Shown: positions 25,801-32,982 of the stretch, one piece after another
Numbering within the stretch: position 1 is the first letter of the stretch
Layout: each line of letters starts with the position of its first letter
NCBI GenBank assembly: GCA_040954595.2
Contig: CM082576.2
Location: forward strand, 9,982,001 to 10,046,000
Reading direction: 5' to 3'
Origin: Balanoglossus misakiensis
Lineage: Eukaryota; Hemichordata
Length of the DNA stretch: 64,000 bases
The notes under the pieces: generated by a model
Told to the model about the DNA's origin: nothing
The model's input: only the letters and a program-made list of their open reading frames with translations
Database searches by the model: none
Program-made: the position numbers and the translations under genes

Positions 25801-27780
25801 CGCCTGCTCTCCAACTTTTCTTTTCTGTCGTGACACCACAAATCTTTAAAATCCTATGAACCTCTCTGATTACTCAGCATATGTGTGTCAATGTGTGTAC
25901 ATCCTCTCTGCTCTGAAACGTTGTTGAACCCAATTTTCCTTCATCCAAAATGTACACACACCACAATTTTAGAAATGCACGATAAGCTTTGGTCTATCTT
26001 GTACACACTGGGGTAAACTGGTGATGAACAAACAAAACCCCCCCAACTGAAGATGTACAACTAAAGATGAACGATGCAATGAAAAATAAAAGAGCAATGT
26101 TGCTCTCACACCTAATCAACCAATTTTATTACATCTGCAGCATAATTCTGGCTCTGGTCTGCATTCAGAAAGAACATCAACAGCTGCAGCCCTCCAACCT
26201 TACAATGACTTCATCACTCATTAAAATCTCTTGTTAAAATTACAACAACATGGTAAGTACCAATTTATCAATTCATTCCAGGTCAGATGTTGCATAACTT
26301 ATACATGCTAGCAACATACACACTATAGCTGGCCAAAGTAAAACAAAGGTCAATTCCAAGTTCATGATAATGTTCTCTGTCCACAACAACAGTATTCCGC
26401 ACCTATTTCCCAATTTTGATAGTACATATAGGTATCTTTTCACACATATATAGGAGATCATGACTAGCTATATCAACTATATGCAGCATGTTATGGCTCG
26501 TGATAAAAATCAATTATGTTGCATTCTGCATGACATATTCGATCAATATCCCGGTATCTGATGATATTTTTGTCATCATTAACTAGGTTACCTTGTCACA
26601 CTGCATTTAAATGTGGGTTGGAATGGACAGTGGTTTGGAATTGTAAGACCTGGCCAGGGATACAGTACGGTCAGGTGAAGTTGTGCAGGAATTGAAAGGG
26701 GAAAAACAGTCCTGGCTGCATTTCATTTGCATGGACACACAAACACAGTGCTATTATTATACACCAATAACAACAGGCATTTCAACCGAACCCATTTTGT
26801 GAACACTGACTGATGAAAAAATATTAATGTCAAACATTGACATTGTGATCATCATCATTTTTATTGATCAATAAACATTTCATTAATTGCTATAGCTGTG
26901 AACTGTGTTCGCCTGTTGCAGAGTACATAAATATTGTCTCGTTCGGCCTAACGCATCCTTTGTTCTCGCGGCGGCCATCCCTAAACAAACCAATATAGCG
27001 TTTCAATGTTATGATTCAGCGATGCTATCAAATATTTGTAAGGGGAGGCACGGCGCACCGGTGACTGAAGATGGCACCGAACAGTCATAACACGCACGTA
27101 TGTATTTGTTTACATTCCTTGTAGGAACAGTCGCCATCTCTCCATATTCACAAAACACAACGCGGAAGGCAAGGGGCCCCCCTCTCTCTTTCATCCCTGG
27201 CTCTCTTCAGCATCCATCTACAGGCGCGAGATCTAGAAGCTCCGTGTTTGTGGACAGTCCCCTTCGTAGAATTACGCTTTGGCCTTTAGCAGACTATAAA
27301 ATACCATTCCTGCAGTGGGTATATTTCAACGAGTACCTGTACATATATGCCGCGTTCACTTACGATGCTAACTGAAATAAAAATGGACCCAATCGGTCCT
27401 GAGGTATTCCCACATAATACTGCCAGTCAGCGTGCGGAGCGTGTAAACCGTTGAAAGGTCCACAGCGCTGCATGTAGCGCACAGCAGCAAATATTTCGCC
27501 TGGTGCCATCGGATATCACTGAAGCGCTTTTACCAGAAACCCAAAACGGGAAATATTGAAAATAAAAAGGGGGAAAACGACATGAAATATACAAACATTA
27601 AACAAGTAAGAAAAATGTATACATCACCTTTTTGGTGACGACTGAAGCCGCTATGTCTTTCAAAAGTGACATGCTCAGCGGTCCCGATTCAACATGGACC
27701 TGTTCACGGGAAAAGCCGATCTGGACGAGGAACGATATACCGCCTCGTCCTCCGAGTTTTCCCCAGCTTTCCTCGCTCAT
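289..27780 (-). CDS. PRKD: Protein kinase D (5' part, ten coding exons; continues past left edge)
   Basis: Serine/threonine kinase recruited to membranes by diacylglycerol and activated by PKC. Coding exons in transcript order: 27628-27780, 7538-7676, 7266-7397, 6848-6987, 5317-5518, 4198-4275, 3031-3223, 2347-2470, 923-1000, 289-619. All junctions are GT-AG and phases agree, giving 1570 nt (523 codons). Order of parts: glycine-rich N-terminus and ubiquitin-like fold (about 13-97), C1a (110-159), C1b (224-273), acidic linker (about 290-335), PH domain (about 370-492), then the linker that precedes the kinase domain in this family. The kinase domain is not in the window. The start is the ATG at 27780, which puts the conserved GGISF motif at residues 13-17. 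The order C1-C1-acidic-PH is specific to PKD, and PKC lacks the PH domain. The paralogue (PRKD1/2/3) cannot be assigned; invertebrates usually carry one. Confidence 0.95.
886..903. repeat. (CT)n microsatellite
   Basis: Short run of CT dinucleotides in PRKD intron 9, close to the exon-9 donor. Confidence 0.85.
1001..2346 (-). other. PRKD intron 8
   Basis: 1.35-kb intron between the two halves of the PH domain. It contains the GATT/GGTT tetranucleotide tract (1901-2239) and a TTGACCTTGACCT direct repeat at 1765-1777. No coding exon is visible. Confidence 0.7.
1901..2239. repeat. Imperfect (GATT/GGTT/GACT)n microsatellite
   Basis: About 340 bp built almost wholly of TTGG, TTGA, TCGA and CTGA tetranucleotides in interleaved runs. 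It is open on the minus strand only because a four-base repeat cycles through all three frames (Ile-Asn-Gln / Pro-Thr-Asn), so that ORF is not a gene. Confidence 0.95.
3031..3223 (-). CDS. PRKD: PRKD exon 7: acidic linker
   Basis: The 193-nt exon lies between a CTCCACAG acceptor and a GTAACA donor. It encodes a strongly acidic run of about 45 residues rich in Asp, Glu and Asn (for example [15 protein letters not shown]). PKDs have an acidic segment between C1b and the PH domain that contributes to autoinhibition, and its position here matches. Sequence identity to other PKDs is low, as expected for a linker. Confidence 0.85.
4198..5518 (-). CDS. PRKD: PRKD exons 5-6: second C1 domain
   Basis: Exon 5 (5317-5518) starts after a CCCTACAG acceptor and carries a serine-rich linker with the PKD-type SGRPIW motif. 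The first half of C1b (His224 to Cys254) ends with GLFRQGLQC. Exon 6 (4198-4275) completes the zinc sites (C257, C261, H262, C265, C273) and the CLGEVPL motif typical of PKD. The exon junction falls inside the zinc finger, as it does in C1a. Confidence 0.92.
6848..7397 (-). CDS. PRKD: PRKD exons 3-4: first C1 (diacylglycerol-binding) domain
   Basis: Exons 7266-7397 and 6848-6987 are joined in phase 1. C1a runs from His110 to Cys159, with the Cys/His zinc ligands in the usual order: the H-x12-C-x2-C pattern in [17 protein letters not shown], then C140, C143, H148, C151 and C159. The GLVRQGLKC segment is typical of PKD/PKC C1 domains. After it comes a basic stretch (ARRRRSS) and a Ser/Thr-rich tail, as in other PKDs. 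Confidence 0.92.
7538..27780 (-). CDS. PRKD: PRKD exons 1-2: N-terminal ubiquitin-like region
   Basis: Exon 1 (27628-27780, 51 codons) begins [10 protein letters not shown] and contains the PKD hallmark [14 protein letters not shown]. It ends in frame at a GTGATG donor. Exon 2 (7538-7676) starts after a TCCACAG acceptor and encodes the family's [14 protein letters not shown] and LIEVVLS segments. In PKDs this region forms a ubiquitin-like dimerisation domain; here that is known of the family, not shown by the DNA. The intron between the two exons is about 19.95 kb, while every other PRKD intron in the window is under 1.4 kb. Confidence 0.9.
7755..7823. repeat. (TGTA)n(TG)n microsatellite
   Basis: Runs of TATG flank a (TG)n core at the 5' end of PRKD intron 1, 79 bp from exon 2. 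Confidence 0.95.
10007..11118 (+). repeat. Tandem unit 1 (1112 bp)
   Basis: Starts at GAATATAGCTGC and ends in CAAGAAAAAGAAGTAGAA. It contains about two and a half of the 239-bp subunits, then a unique 3' part with the phrase TATGCAAATTAGGCCCATTTG. Differs from unit 2 by only scattered single bases as read by eye. Confidence 0.9.
11119..12230 (+). repeat. Tandem unit 2 (1111-1112 bp)
   Basis: Near-identical copy of unit 1 ending in a run of about 18 A before unit 3. The closeness of units 1 and 2, against a clearly diverged unit 3, points to a recent tandem duplication of unit 1 or 2 rather than three independent insertions. Confidence 0.9.
12231..14280 (+). repeat. Tandem unit 3 with five 239-bp subrepeats and the 3' terminus
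   Basis: Subunits start near 12298, 12537, 12774, 13014 and 13254, each with a version of GTCTGTACCTGCTCTGGATG. The 5' end carries a short CATAGCA simple repeat. The tail (13440-14100) diverges from units 1-2 with an inserted AT-rich piece, then rejoins them and reaches the hairpins. Confidence 0.85.
14140..14274. repeat. Three tandem terminal hairpins
   Basis: Hairpins at 14140-14166, 14197-14223 and 14248-14274 each have an 11-bp stem and a 5-nt loop and are followed by CTAAA. Stems 1 and 3 are GGGCCCAAGCC/GGCTTGGGCCC. Stem 2 is GGGCACAAGCC/GGCTTGTGCCC, with a paired change on both arms. A spacer resembling CCCCAGTAAAACCAATA separates them. Confidence 0.95.
17931..17958. repeat. 28-bp perfect palindrome
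   Basis: Self-complementary sequence centred on ACATGTACATGT, with ends GGTACAG and CTGTACC and no spacer. It is an extreme case of the ACATGTA motif common across the window (for example near 20560-20593). Confidence 0.95.
24379..24672 (-). other. Weak ORF in PRKD intron 1
   Basis: 97 codons with a protein-like composition (for example [20 protein letters not shown]) and no low-complexity bias. I do not recognise it. It lies on the PRKD strand and could be an alternative exon, a fragment of a processed pseudogene or chance. No clear acceptor was placed. Confidence 0.2.
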
Positions 27781-30145
27781 TGTGCATCGACGTACATGTA
27801 TAGATAACAGAGATTGGTACTTGTATCGATGGGTGATAGATATCAGGGATATAGGCTAATAAATGACCCCATGTCATAACATCATACAAAATGTTTTCAT
27901 CGACGATGTGGACGACTCACTCTATCATGGCGAACTAGGTCACATGACCTCAAAATGACACATCCTCCTCATTAGCATATTTACTTCTGCTTTTCTCGCG
28001 AATTTCATATAAACATCCATGTTGTTGATTTCTACAGGAGTTACGGATGAGATGCGACGCCCTATGTACAATTTTTAAACAATTGAATTCTAAGTAAAAT
28101 GCCGGTAAAATTGTGAATTCGCTACTTCCTTCGGTGCGGTGGCCGCGAATTTGCAAATTACTGGTGTAGGCCTTGGGCTGTTTTTAGGCCTACCTTGCCA
28201 AATTCTGACTTTTCGGTAAAGGAGGAGGCTTTAAGTTTCGATCAGATCTTCCGTTAACATTTTGGTATCATGTATTTTATATCTACGATAAAGTTCTTAA
28301 CGATAGACATTTGACTCTGTAACTAATACTCCCTTACAATATTTTCGTCCGTTTTATAAAAGCTCACGCAGTGCGCATATACGTAGGCCTAAAAAACTAG
28401 CTGTATGCCTATATCACGAAAGGTGGGTGTGCCCGGGGGTCACAATTTTCTGCTGGAGATTTGAAAAAAAAAAATATTCCACGACCTCGACCCTACCGGG
28501 TCATTGTACTATGCACTGGAAAGTAATTCATAACAGTGATAAAGAAAGTGATCTTTAGGCTTATACGGGGTGTCGCAAGAAAATTTTGTTTCGGTTGGGT
28601 TAATAGCCTTAGGCTGCTGTGTGCGTCAACAACTCTCCTATACTGACATTTATCTGGTGGTCCTGTGTTCCGCTTTCATATTTGCCACAGCTGATTGTCA
28701 TGGGCCCGGCACTTATATTTGTGCGTCCAAATTTGCTTTTATAAACTCAATGAATTTGCTTCCAATAGTCATAATATTAAGGATAATCACCCTTTCAAGG
28801 CTCACCTTCCTTGAAGCTTCGTGAAATTTCACATCTCATAAACTACATGTAGTATTTAGCGTTTTCATGAGGCTTTCCGTGATAGATTCTTGAACTGTTG
28901 GGAAAATATAGACAGGTTTCTTTTGCAACGAAGGGCAAGTGGGACGGCATCACATTTATAGCCCAGCGACCACATATCCATTGCCCAACCACACCCAACC
29001 CAACCCGGTCTAATAATTGATGTCTGTTGAGAGCAAATCTGATTAAACAAACTACAGATAGCAATCTCACAAAGTTGATATTACATGTATTTATAAGGCA
29101 CGCTTATTATCTGTTCATTACTTTTGTAATTAGTGATAAGCTTTTTTTTTTATTATGACATTTAATTTGATCAAACGCGGCTCAGGTATTTGTTTAACGG
29201 AGAAATTATTGTACTGTGAGATATTTAGCAGTGTAACTGTTGCTACGGCATATTTATAATAATTTTGTACAATCATTGTTATTTTACTAGTACCGAATTT
29301 GGTGAAACTTGGTAGAGATACCGTCGTAACATATACATCATACGACTTTTTTGCACATTTTAAATTTAAATACCAAATTATTTGAGCATTTCAAGTGGTA
29401 TTATTTGCAACGTACAATCCAAATTGTAAGGAAATTACTCACATGATTTGCGTTCACGAAATGACATGACGCAGAACAGGCTAGGGTGGGGCGCGCCGAA
29501 CGTCTTCCGAAAGACGATCCGAGTATATAAATTGCAAGCACCCACGCAAAAATTCACCTCTAACTTTAAATGGTTGAACCCACCAGGTGTCAGTTGTGTG
29601 CACAAGTCGACGTGTCCCAACTTGTGCACGGGATTCCCTTTGAGAATATACCGCCCTCAGCTGCAACAAAGGTGAGCTCAGCGCTTCGGTTCCAGTCACA
29701 GTTTCAGATTCAGGTTTGAGAAAAGGACGAAACCGGTGCTCGATTGTTAAAGGGACAACGTCGCTCTTTTTCGGACATTTCTGTAATATCAAGAATAGAT
29801 GGAATACTTAATATAAAGTCTCTCTGTGTACAAAGAAATCAACATGACGATTCATAACTTCAATTTCCCTTCGTCGAATGTTTAATTGACTCCAAAAAGG
29901 CCAAAAGTGCGACTTTGTCCCTTTAATGTCACATACATGTGTACACTCCCATAACCTTCTAAATTTATACTCAGAAACACATGAAGTACTCGTCTAAATT
30001 GTTTAATACATTTGTAGGAGTTTATTTCTCAGTAAATACTGAAAAGAAAGAAATGTATCGGAAATCGAGAAAAAGGCGTATTTTATTCGTGGATTGTCAT
30101 TTTCCATTCAGTGTATTTTAATTTTGACGAATAAAATGTTCGTGA
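27781..30145. other. Upstream flank of PRKD
   Basis: Expected to hold the PRKD 5' UTR and promoter just above 27780; no TATA box or initiator can be assigned. It contains TAGGCCTA-type short palindromes (28160-28195), a GTGCACAAG/CTTGTGCAC inverted repeat (about 29598-29628) and the 180-bp TTAA element (29747-29926). No supported gene. Confidence 0.5.
29747..29926. mobile_element. 180-bp inverted-repeat element with TTAA ends (MITE candidate)
   Basis: Both ends begin TTAAAGGGACAA reading inward. The terminal arms match at 22 of 24 positions (mismatches at 13 and 19). The inside is AT-rich and non-coding. TTAA at both tips would suit a piggyBac-type target duplication, with the inverted repeat starting at AGGGACAA. 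Family assignment is an inference from the ends only. Confidence 0.55.
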
Positions 30146-30322
30146 TCATTTCGGTGCATGTCTGTATAAGACTGTCTTGTCTTCATATCTTCCGTCTGTT
30201 TTCAGTTTCTCAGCCTTATCATTTGCAAAGCTTTGGGTGACATCTTCTGTGAAGTTCTCGAAAATGTCCAAATATTTTTTTAAGTTAATTCTTCCGCGAA
30301 GCGCATCGGCGATGTCGTTCAT
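30146..30322 (-). CDS. Small ORF (58 aa) related to the neighbouring unknown gene
   Basis: ATG at 30322, stop at 30146-30148. The protein begins MNDIADALRGRINLKK and contains FENFTEDVTQ. It aligns with the coiled part of the adjacent upstream gene: (E/D)(V/I)A..LRG(K/R), then L(E/F)EN..ED and KA(K/E)KL. It starts 15 nt after the upstream gene's stop, just past a TTATTCAG that could be a splice acceptor. It may be an alternative last exon, a separate small gene or a decayed duplicate. No known family. Confidence 0.4.
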   Translation of the reverse strand: MNDIADALRGRINLKKYLDIFENFTEDVTQSFANDKAEKLKTDGRYEDKTVLYRHAPK

Positions 30323-30336
30323 GACTACTGAATAAT

Positions 30337-31160
30337 TCAGTAAAAAATAGCGGATTCTTCTCGACGAACAAATCGCTCACTCTCAGAGTCCTGGGCGCCT
30401 GTCTGTAACTCCTTAGGAACGTACTCGTAAGAGAGTCTCGTCTGCAAACTTTCCACCTGTTTTTCCAGCTTCTTTGCCTTCTCTTTTACTTTGGCGGCAT
30501 CTTCTCTGACATTCTCGAGAACGTCTTCCTGCTCAAGGACGAGACTGGATAGTTCTGCCTTGCTTTTTCCGCGAAGCACCTTTGCTACCTCCGCCACACT
30601 TTTCGTCTTTCTCATCTCTGCGATCTCATCGTGGATGCTTTGGGTAGATTCTACAGACCCCTGGGTGTTTCTGGTAGTTAGAAAGAGAGGGAAATTAAAC
30701 CACACGGATTGAAGTTTATGCATGGTGACTACTGATCTAGCGACAATACACAGTGTTCTTGACATTGTAGGTAGACAGGAATGTCCAACCTAATATTAAA
30801 ATCAAATGTAGAGTTAGGCGCTGTCTTTAGCTTTGGTGATTGTTTTGACTTTTCTGTTCTCTGTCTTGGCTGTTCTGTTCCCCCCCCCTCCGAACAGAAC
30901 AGCCAAGAATCAGCAAAGGTCAAGACTGCGCCTAACTCGACGAATGTCCAACTTTTGTTCTCTTACCCAGAGGTCTTGAACACCTTTTTGAGAGTTAACT
31001 CCAAAACCGGATACATAACAAACCAAAAGGTTGCTATCATTTTGGCTATTTCGTCGAGAAGAAAATATAAAACACTGGCACAAGAAATCAGAGTTTCTCC
31101 GAAACTTGCAATCTGTTGGACGAATGTCACAAGAGATGAACGTGTTCTGAGAGAATGCGT
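30337..31160 (-). CDS. Unrecognised two-exon gene, hydrophobic segment plus coiled coil
   Basis: Last exon 30337-30670 (110 codons plus stop) starts after CTAACTACCAG. The preceding exon (30967-31160) ends at a GTAAGA donor, and the junction is in frame (phase 2). The upstream exon may begin after TTACGTCACAG at 31161, but its frame stays open to 31382, so the true start is unsettled (possible ATGs at 31382 and about 31289). The first part is hydrophobic (IASFGETLISCASVLYFLL, then MIATFWFVMYPVLELTL), suggesting a membrane hairpin. The second is a charged heptad-rich stretch (residues such as VREDAAKVKEKAKKLEKQ) ending in SERFVRREES. I recognise no domain. It runs divergently from PARP1, about 1 kb away. 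Confidence 0.45.
30811..30938. repeat. 128-bp imperfect inverted repeat inside the unknown gene's intron
   Basis: Outer arms GAGTTAGGCGC / GCGCCTAACTC and a perfect 16-bp inner arm pair (CTTGGCTGTTCTGTTC at 30865-30880, complement at 30892-30907) around a C-rich loop. The 11-bp word GAATGTCCAAC occurs on both sides (30779-30789 and 30942-30952), like a target-site duplication displaced on the left side. It fills nearly half of the 296-bp intron. Confidence 0.75.
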
Positions 31161-32129
31161 CTGTGACGTAATAAACGAAATCATGATACAGCGCCCTCGT
31201 ACGCCAACATTATTCGAACTCTCGTACACACCTGGTCGTTGTGCTGGCGAACACGGGATGCGGGCCAGAAGGAGAAAACGCAGACTCATTTTAGACAAAA
31301 AAATGTCAAACTCACATGGCCAGAATTCAAGCCATAAGATTATAAGGTAGATGACAACCCAGATACAGTGTGTGGTTATCACATTCCGTGGCCTGTTGAG
31401 AATGTTGAGAAAACAGTTTTCTCAACTGTCCTTTTCTTGGTATTTTCACGAAAGGTGCCAAAAGAGGAGAGCAACTGTATTATTGAATGACCTACAGAAC
31501 CACAATGTACATGGAAAAACTCGCTAACATAAACGTTTCCTGTAATGTTCAACCACGGTCTGTGTGGAGTGACCGTGGTTCAACTACAAGCATATAAAAT
31601 ATCAGAAGTCACTCGACTCGTGGAAAATCCATATCATTGCTCATGGAATCTTTGTTTGCAGAAATATTTTCGAGGCGTTTTAGATGCAAGTGATACGTGT
31701 GTGGGTTTCAAACTTACACGCACCTTTTTGCAAAAATTAAAAAGGCATGTGTAGGTTTCAAACTTACGCGCACCTTTTTGCAAAAGGCGTGTGTAGGTTT
31801 GAAACCGACACACACTTGTCGACGTCGGCCACAAGGTGCGTGTATTAAAGTTTGAAACCTACACACGCCTTTTTAAATAGTTTTTGCAAAAAAGGTGCGT
31901 GTAGGTTTGAAACCTACACACGCTTGTCGATATCGGCTACGGTACACTGGGATATACGTGAACGTTGTGTAATACTAGTAGCAGGCTATGTGCTAAGTTA
32001 CATATATCCGAACCCGAATCACAACCCGAAAGCGGGGCCACCTTATGCACTGTCAGCAGCGTCTGGTGAATTTGCAAAGCAAGTGTTTACAGTAGTCAGA
32101 CCGCGTCTGGAGGTCGACAGTGTGGTATC
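31161..32129. other. PARP1 upstream region
   Basis: Divergent interval between the unknown minus-strand gene and PARP1. It should hold the PARP1 promoter and 5' UTR, although no TATA box is convincing. Its main visible structure is the near-palindrome array at 31695-31930. A duplicated CCGTGGTTCAAC/GTTGAACCACGG-type inverted repeat lies near 31543-31582. Confidence 0.5.
31695..31930. repeat. Array of five near-palindromic units upstream of PARP1
   Basis: A GTGTAGGTTT-n-AAACCTACAC type core recurs around 31708, 31756, 31799, 31850 and 31909. Between cores lie CGCACCTTTTTGCAAAA or CTTGTCGAYRTCGGCYAC spacers, in both orientations. Spacing is about 43-59 bp. The last copy has 10-bp arms around one central base. 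Only about 200 bp separates the array from the PARP1 ATG. Confidence 0.85.
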
Positions 32130-32982
32130 ATGGCAGACGAACACCAGGACTACCCCTTCAAGTCGGAGTATGCAAAAAGCAGCCGCGCGGCTTGCAAGCT
32201 GTGCAAGAATTCTATCAACAAGGAAAGTCTTAGACTTGCCAAGATGGTACAGGTATGTTTTTGGTAGGCAAAGGTTGTCTCTTGAAGTTTTAAGCTGGTG
32301 TCACGTGGGATTATCATGGGGGGGGGGGGGGACTGCAGTTTGTATCTTTCAAATGGTAATTTTAACACAAGCCCATTTCACCATTAAACTGAAGTGTTTC
32401 CAGCGCATTGGATATTCTTACAGGAAATTGTCGAAATTGTCTTCGTCCAGTCGCGTCCGCGTCCGCGTCGCCCCGCGCGTCCCCCCCCCCCACGCGCGCA
32501 CTCAAAAGGTCTACGTGTTTAGAGACAGGGACCCGCAGCAAAATACTAGCCCCTCTCCTAGCTGCAGTTCAGTTGCTCGAGGTTTTGCCTGTTTTTGCTG
32601 TCTAACACACAAACCAAGGCAAAACCTCGAGCCTGCTGAACTCCAGCTAGCCCCCCCCTCCTCCTTGCGTCTTCATGACCCCCTACTACAGCCCCCCCCC
32701 CCCCCGGCTAGGCTACAGCCTAGCTGCAGTACCATACAGGGATTCCGTTGCGACCGGTTGTTAGTTCTTCATGCCTGTCTTTTACAAAACATGTCTGTTG
32801 TTAACATTTTCTGTGATAGAAATTTGACCCCCCCCTTCTCATACCCAGCTAGTCAATCAGTCAAAACCTCTAAACCGGTGTATTTGTATTTCAGTCCCCC
32901 CACTTTGATGGTAAGGTACCAAATTGGTTCCACTACAGTTGTTTCTGGAAGAGAAACAAGGTGTCATCCTATGGCGAGATAG
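32130..32982 (+). CDS. PARP1: PARP1 exons 1-2: zinc finger 1
   Basis: Start ATG at 32130 gives [10 protein letters not shown] then the PARP signature [13 protein letters not shown]. Zinc ligands are C22, C25, H54 and C57. The F-D-G-K-V-P-N-W motif and W59 match the DNA-end-binding finger. The exon 1/2 junction after LAKMVQ is phase 0, the same place as in the paralogue at 62514. Confidence 0.96.

Larger units (their letters stand above)
7677..27627 (-). other. PRKD intron 1 (about 20 kb)
   Basis: Separates the first coding exon from the rest of the gene. It contains a TGTA/TG microsatellite (7755-7823), the tandem repeat block 10007-14280, and a 28-bp perfect palindrome at 17931-17958. There is a weak minus-strand ORF at 24379-24672, and a CTCF-like motif at 25253-25264. 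The other ORFs of 60-158 codons have no recognisable domains and overlap ORFs in other frames. In 14281-27627 I see no supported gene. Confidence 0.7.

Noticed and set aside
30781-31350. 189-codon plus-strand ORF
   Set aside because: It runs through the inverted repeat and antisense to the exon with in-frame splicing on the minus strand, and has no recognisable content. Not fully excluded.
31695-31930. CRISPR-like regular spacing in the near-palindrome array
   Set aside because: Eukaryotic context, repeats in both orientations, spacers repeated rather than unique.
31852-32982. 376-codon plus-strand ORF upstream of and across PARP1 exon 1
   Set aside because: It crosses PARP1 exon 1, intron 1 and exon 2 in a different frame and translates poly-C tracts as proline. 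No domain.
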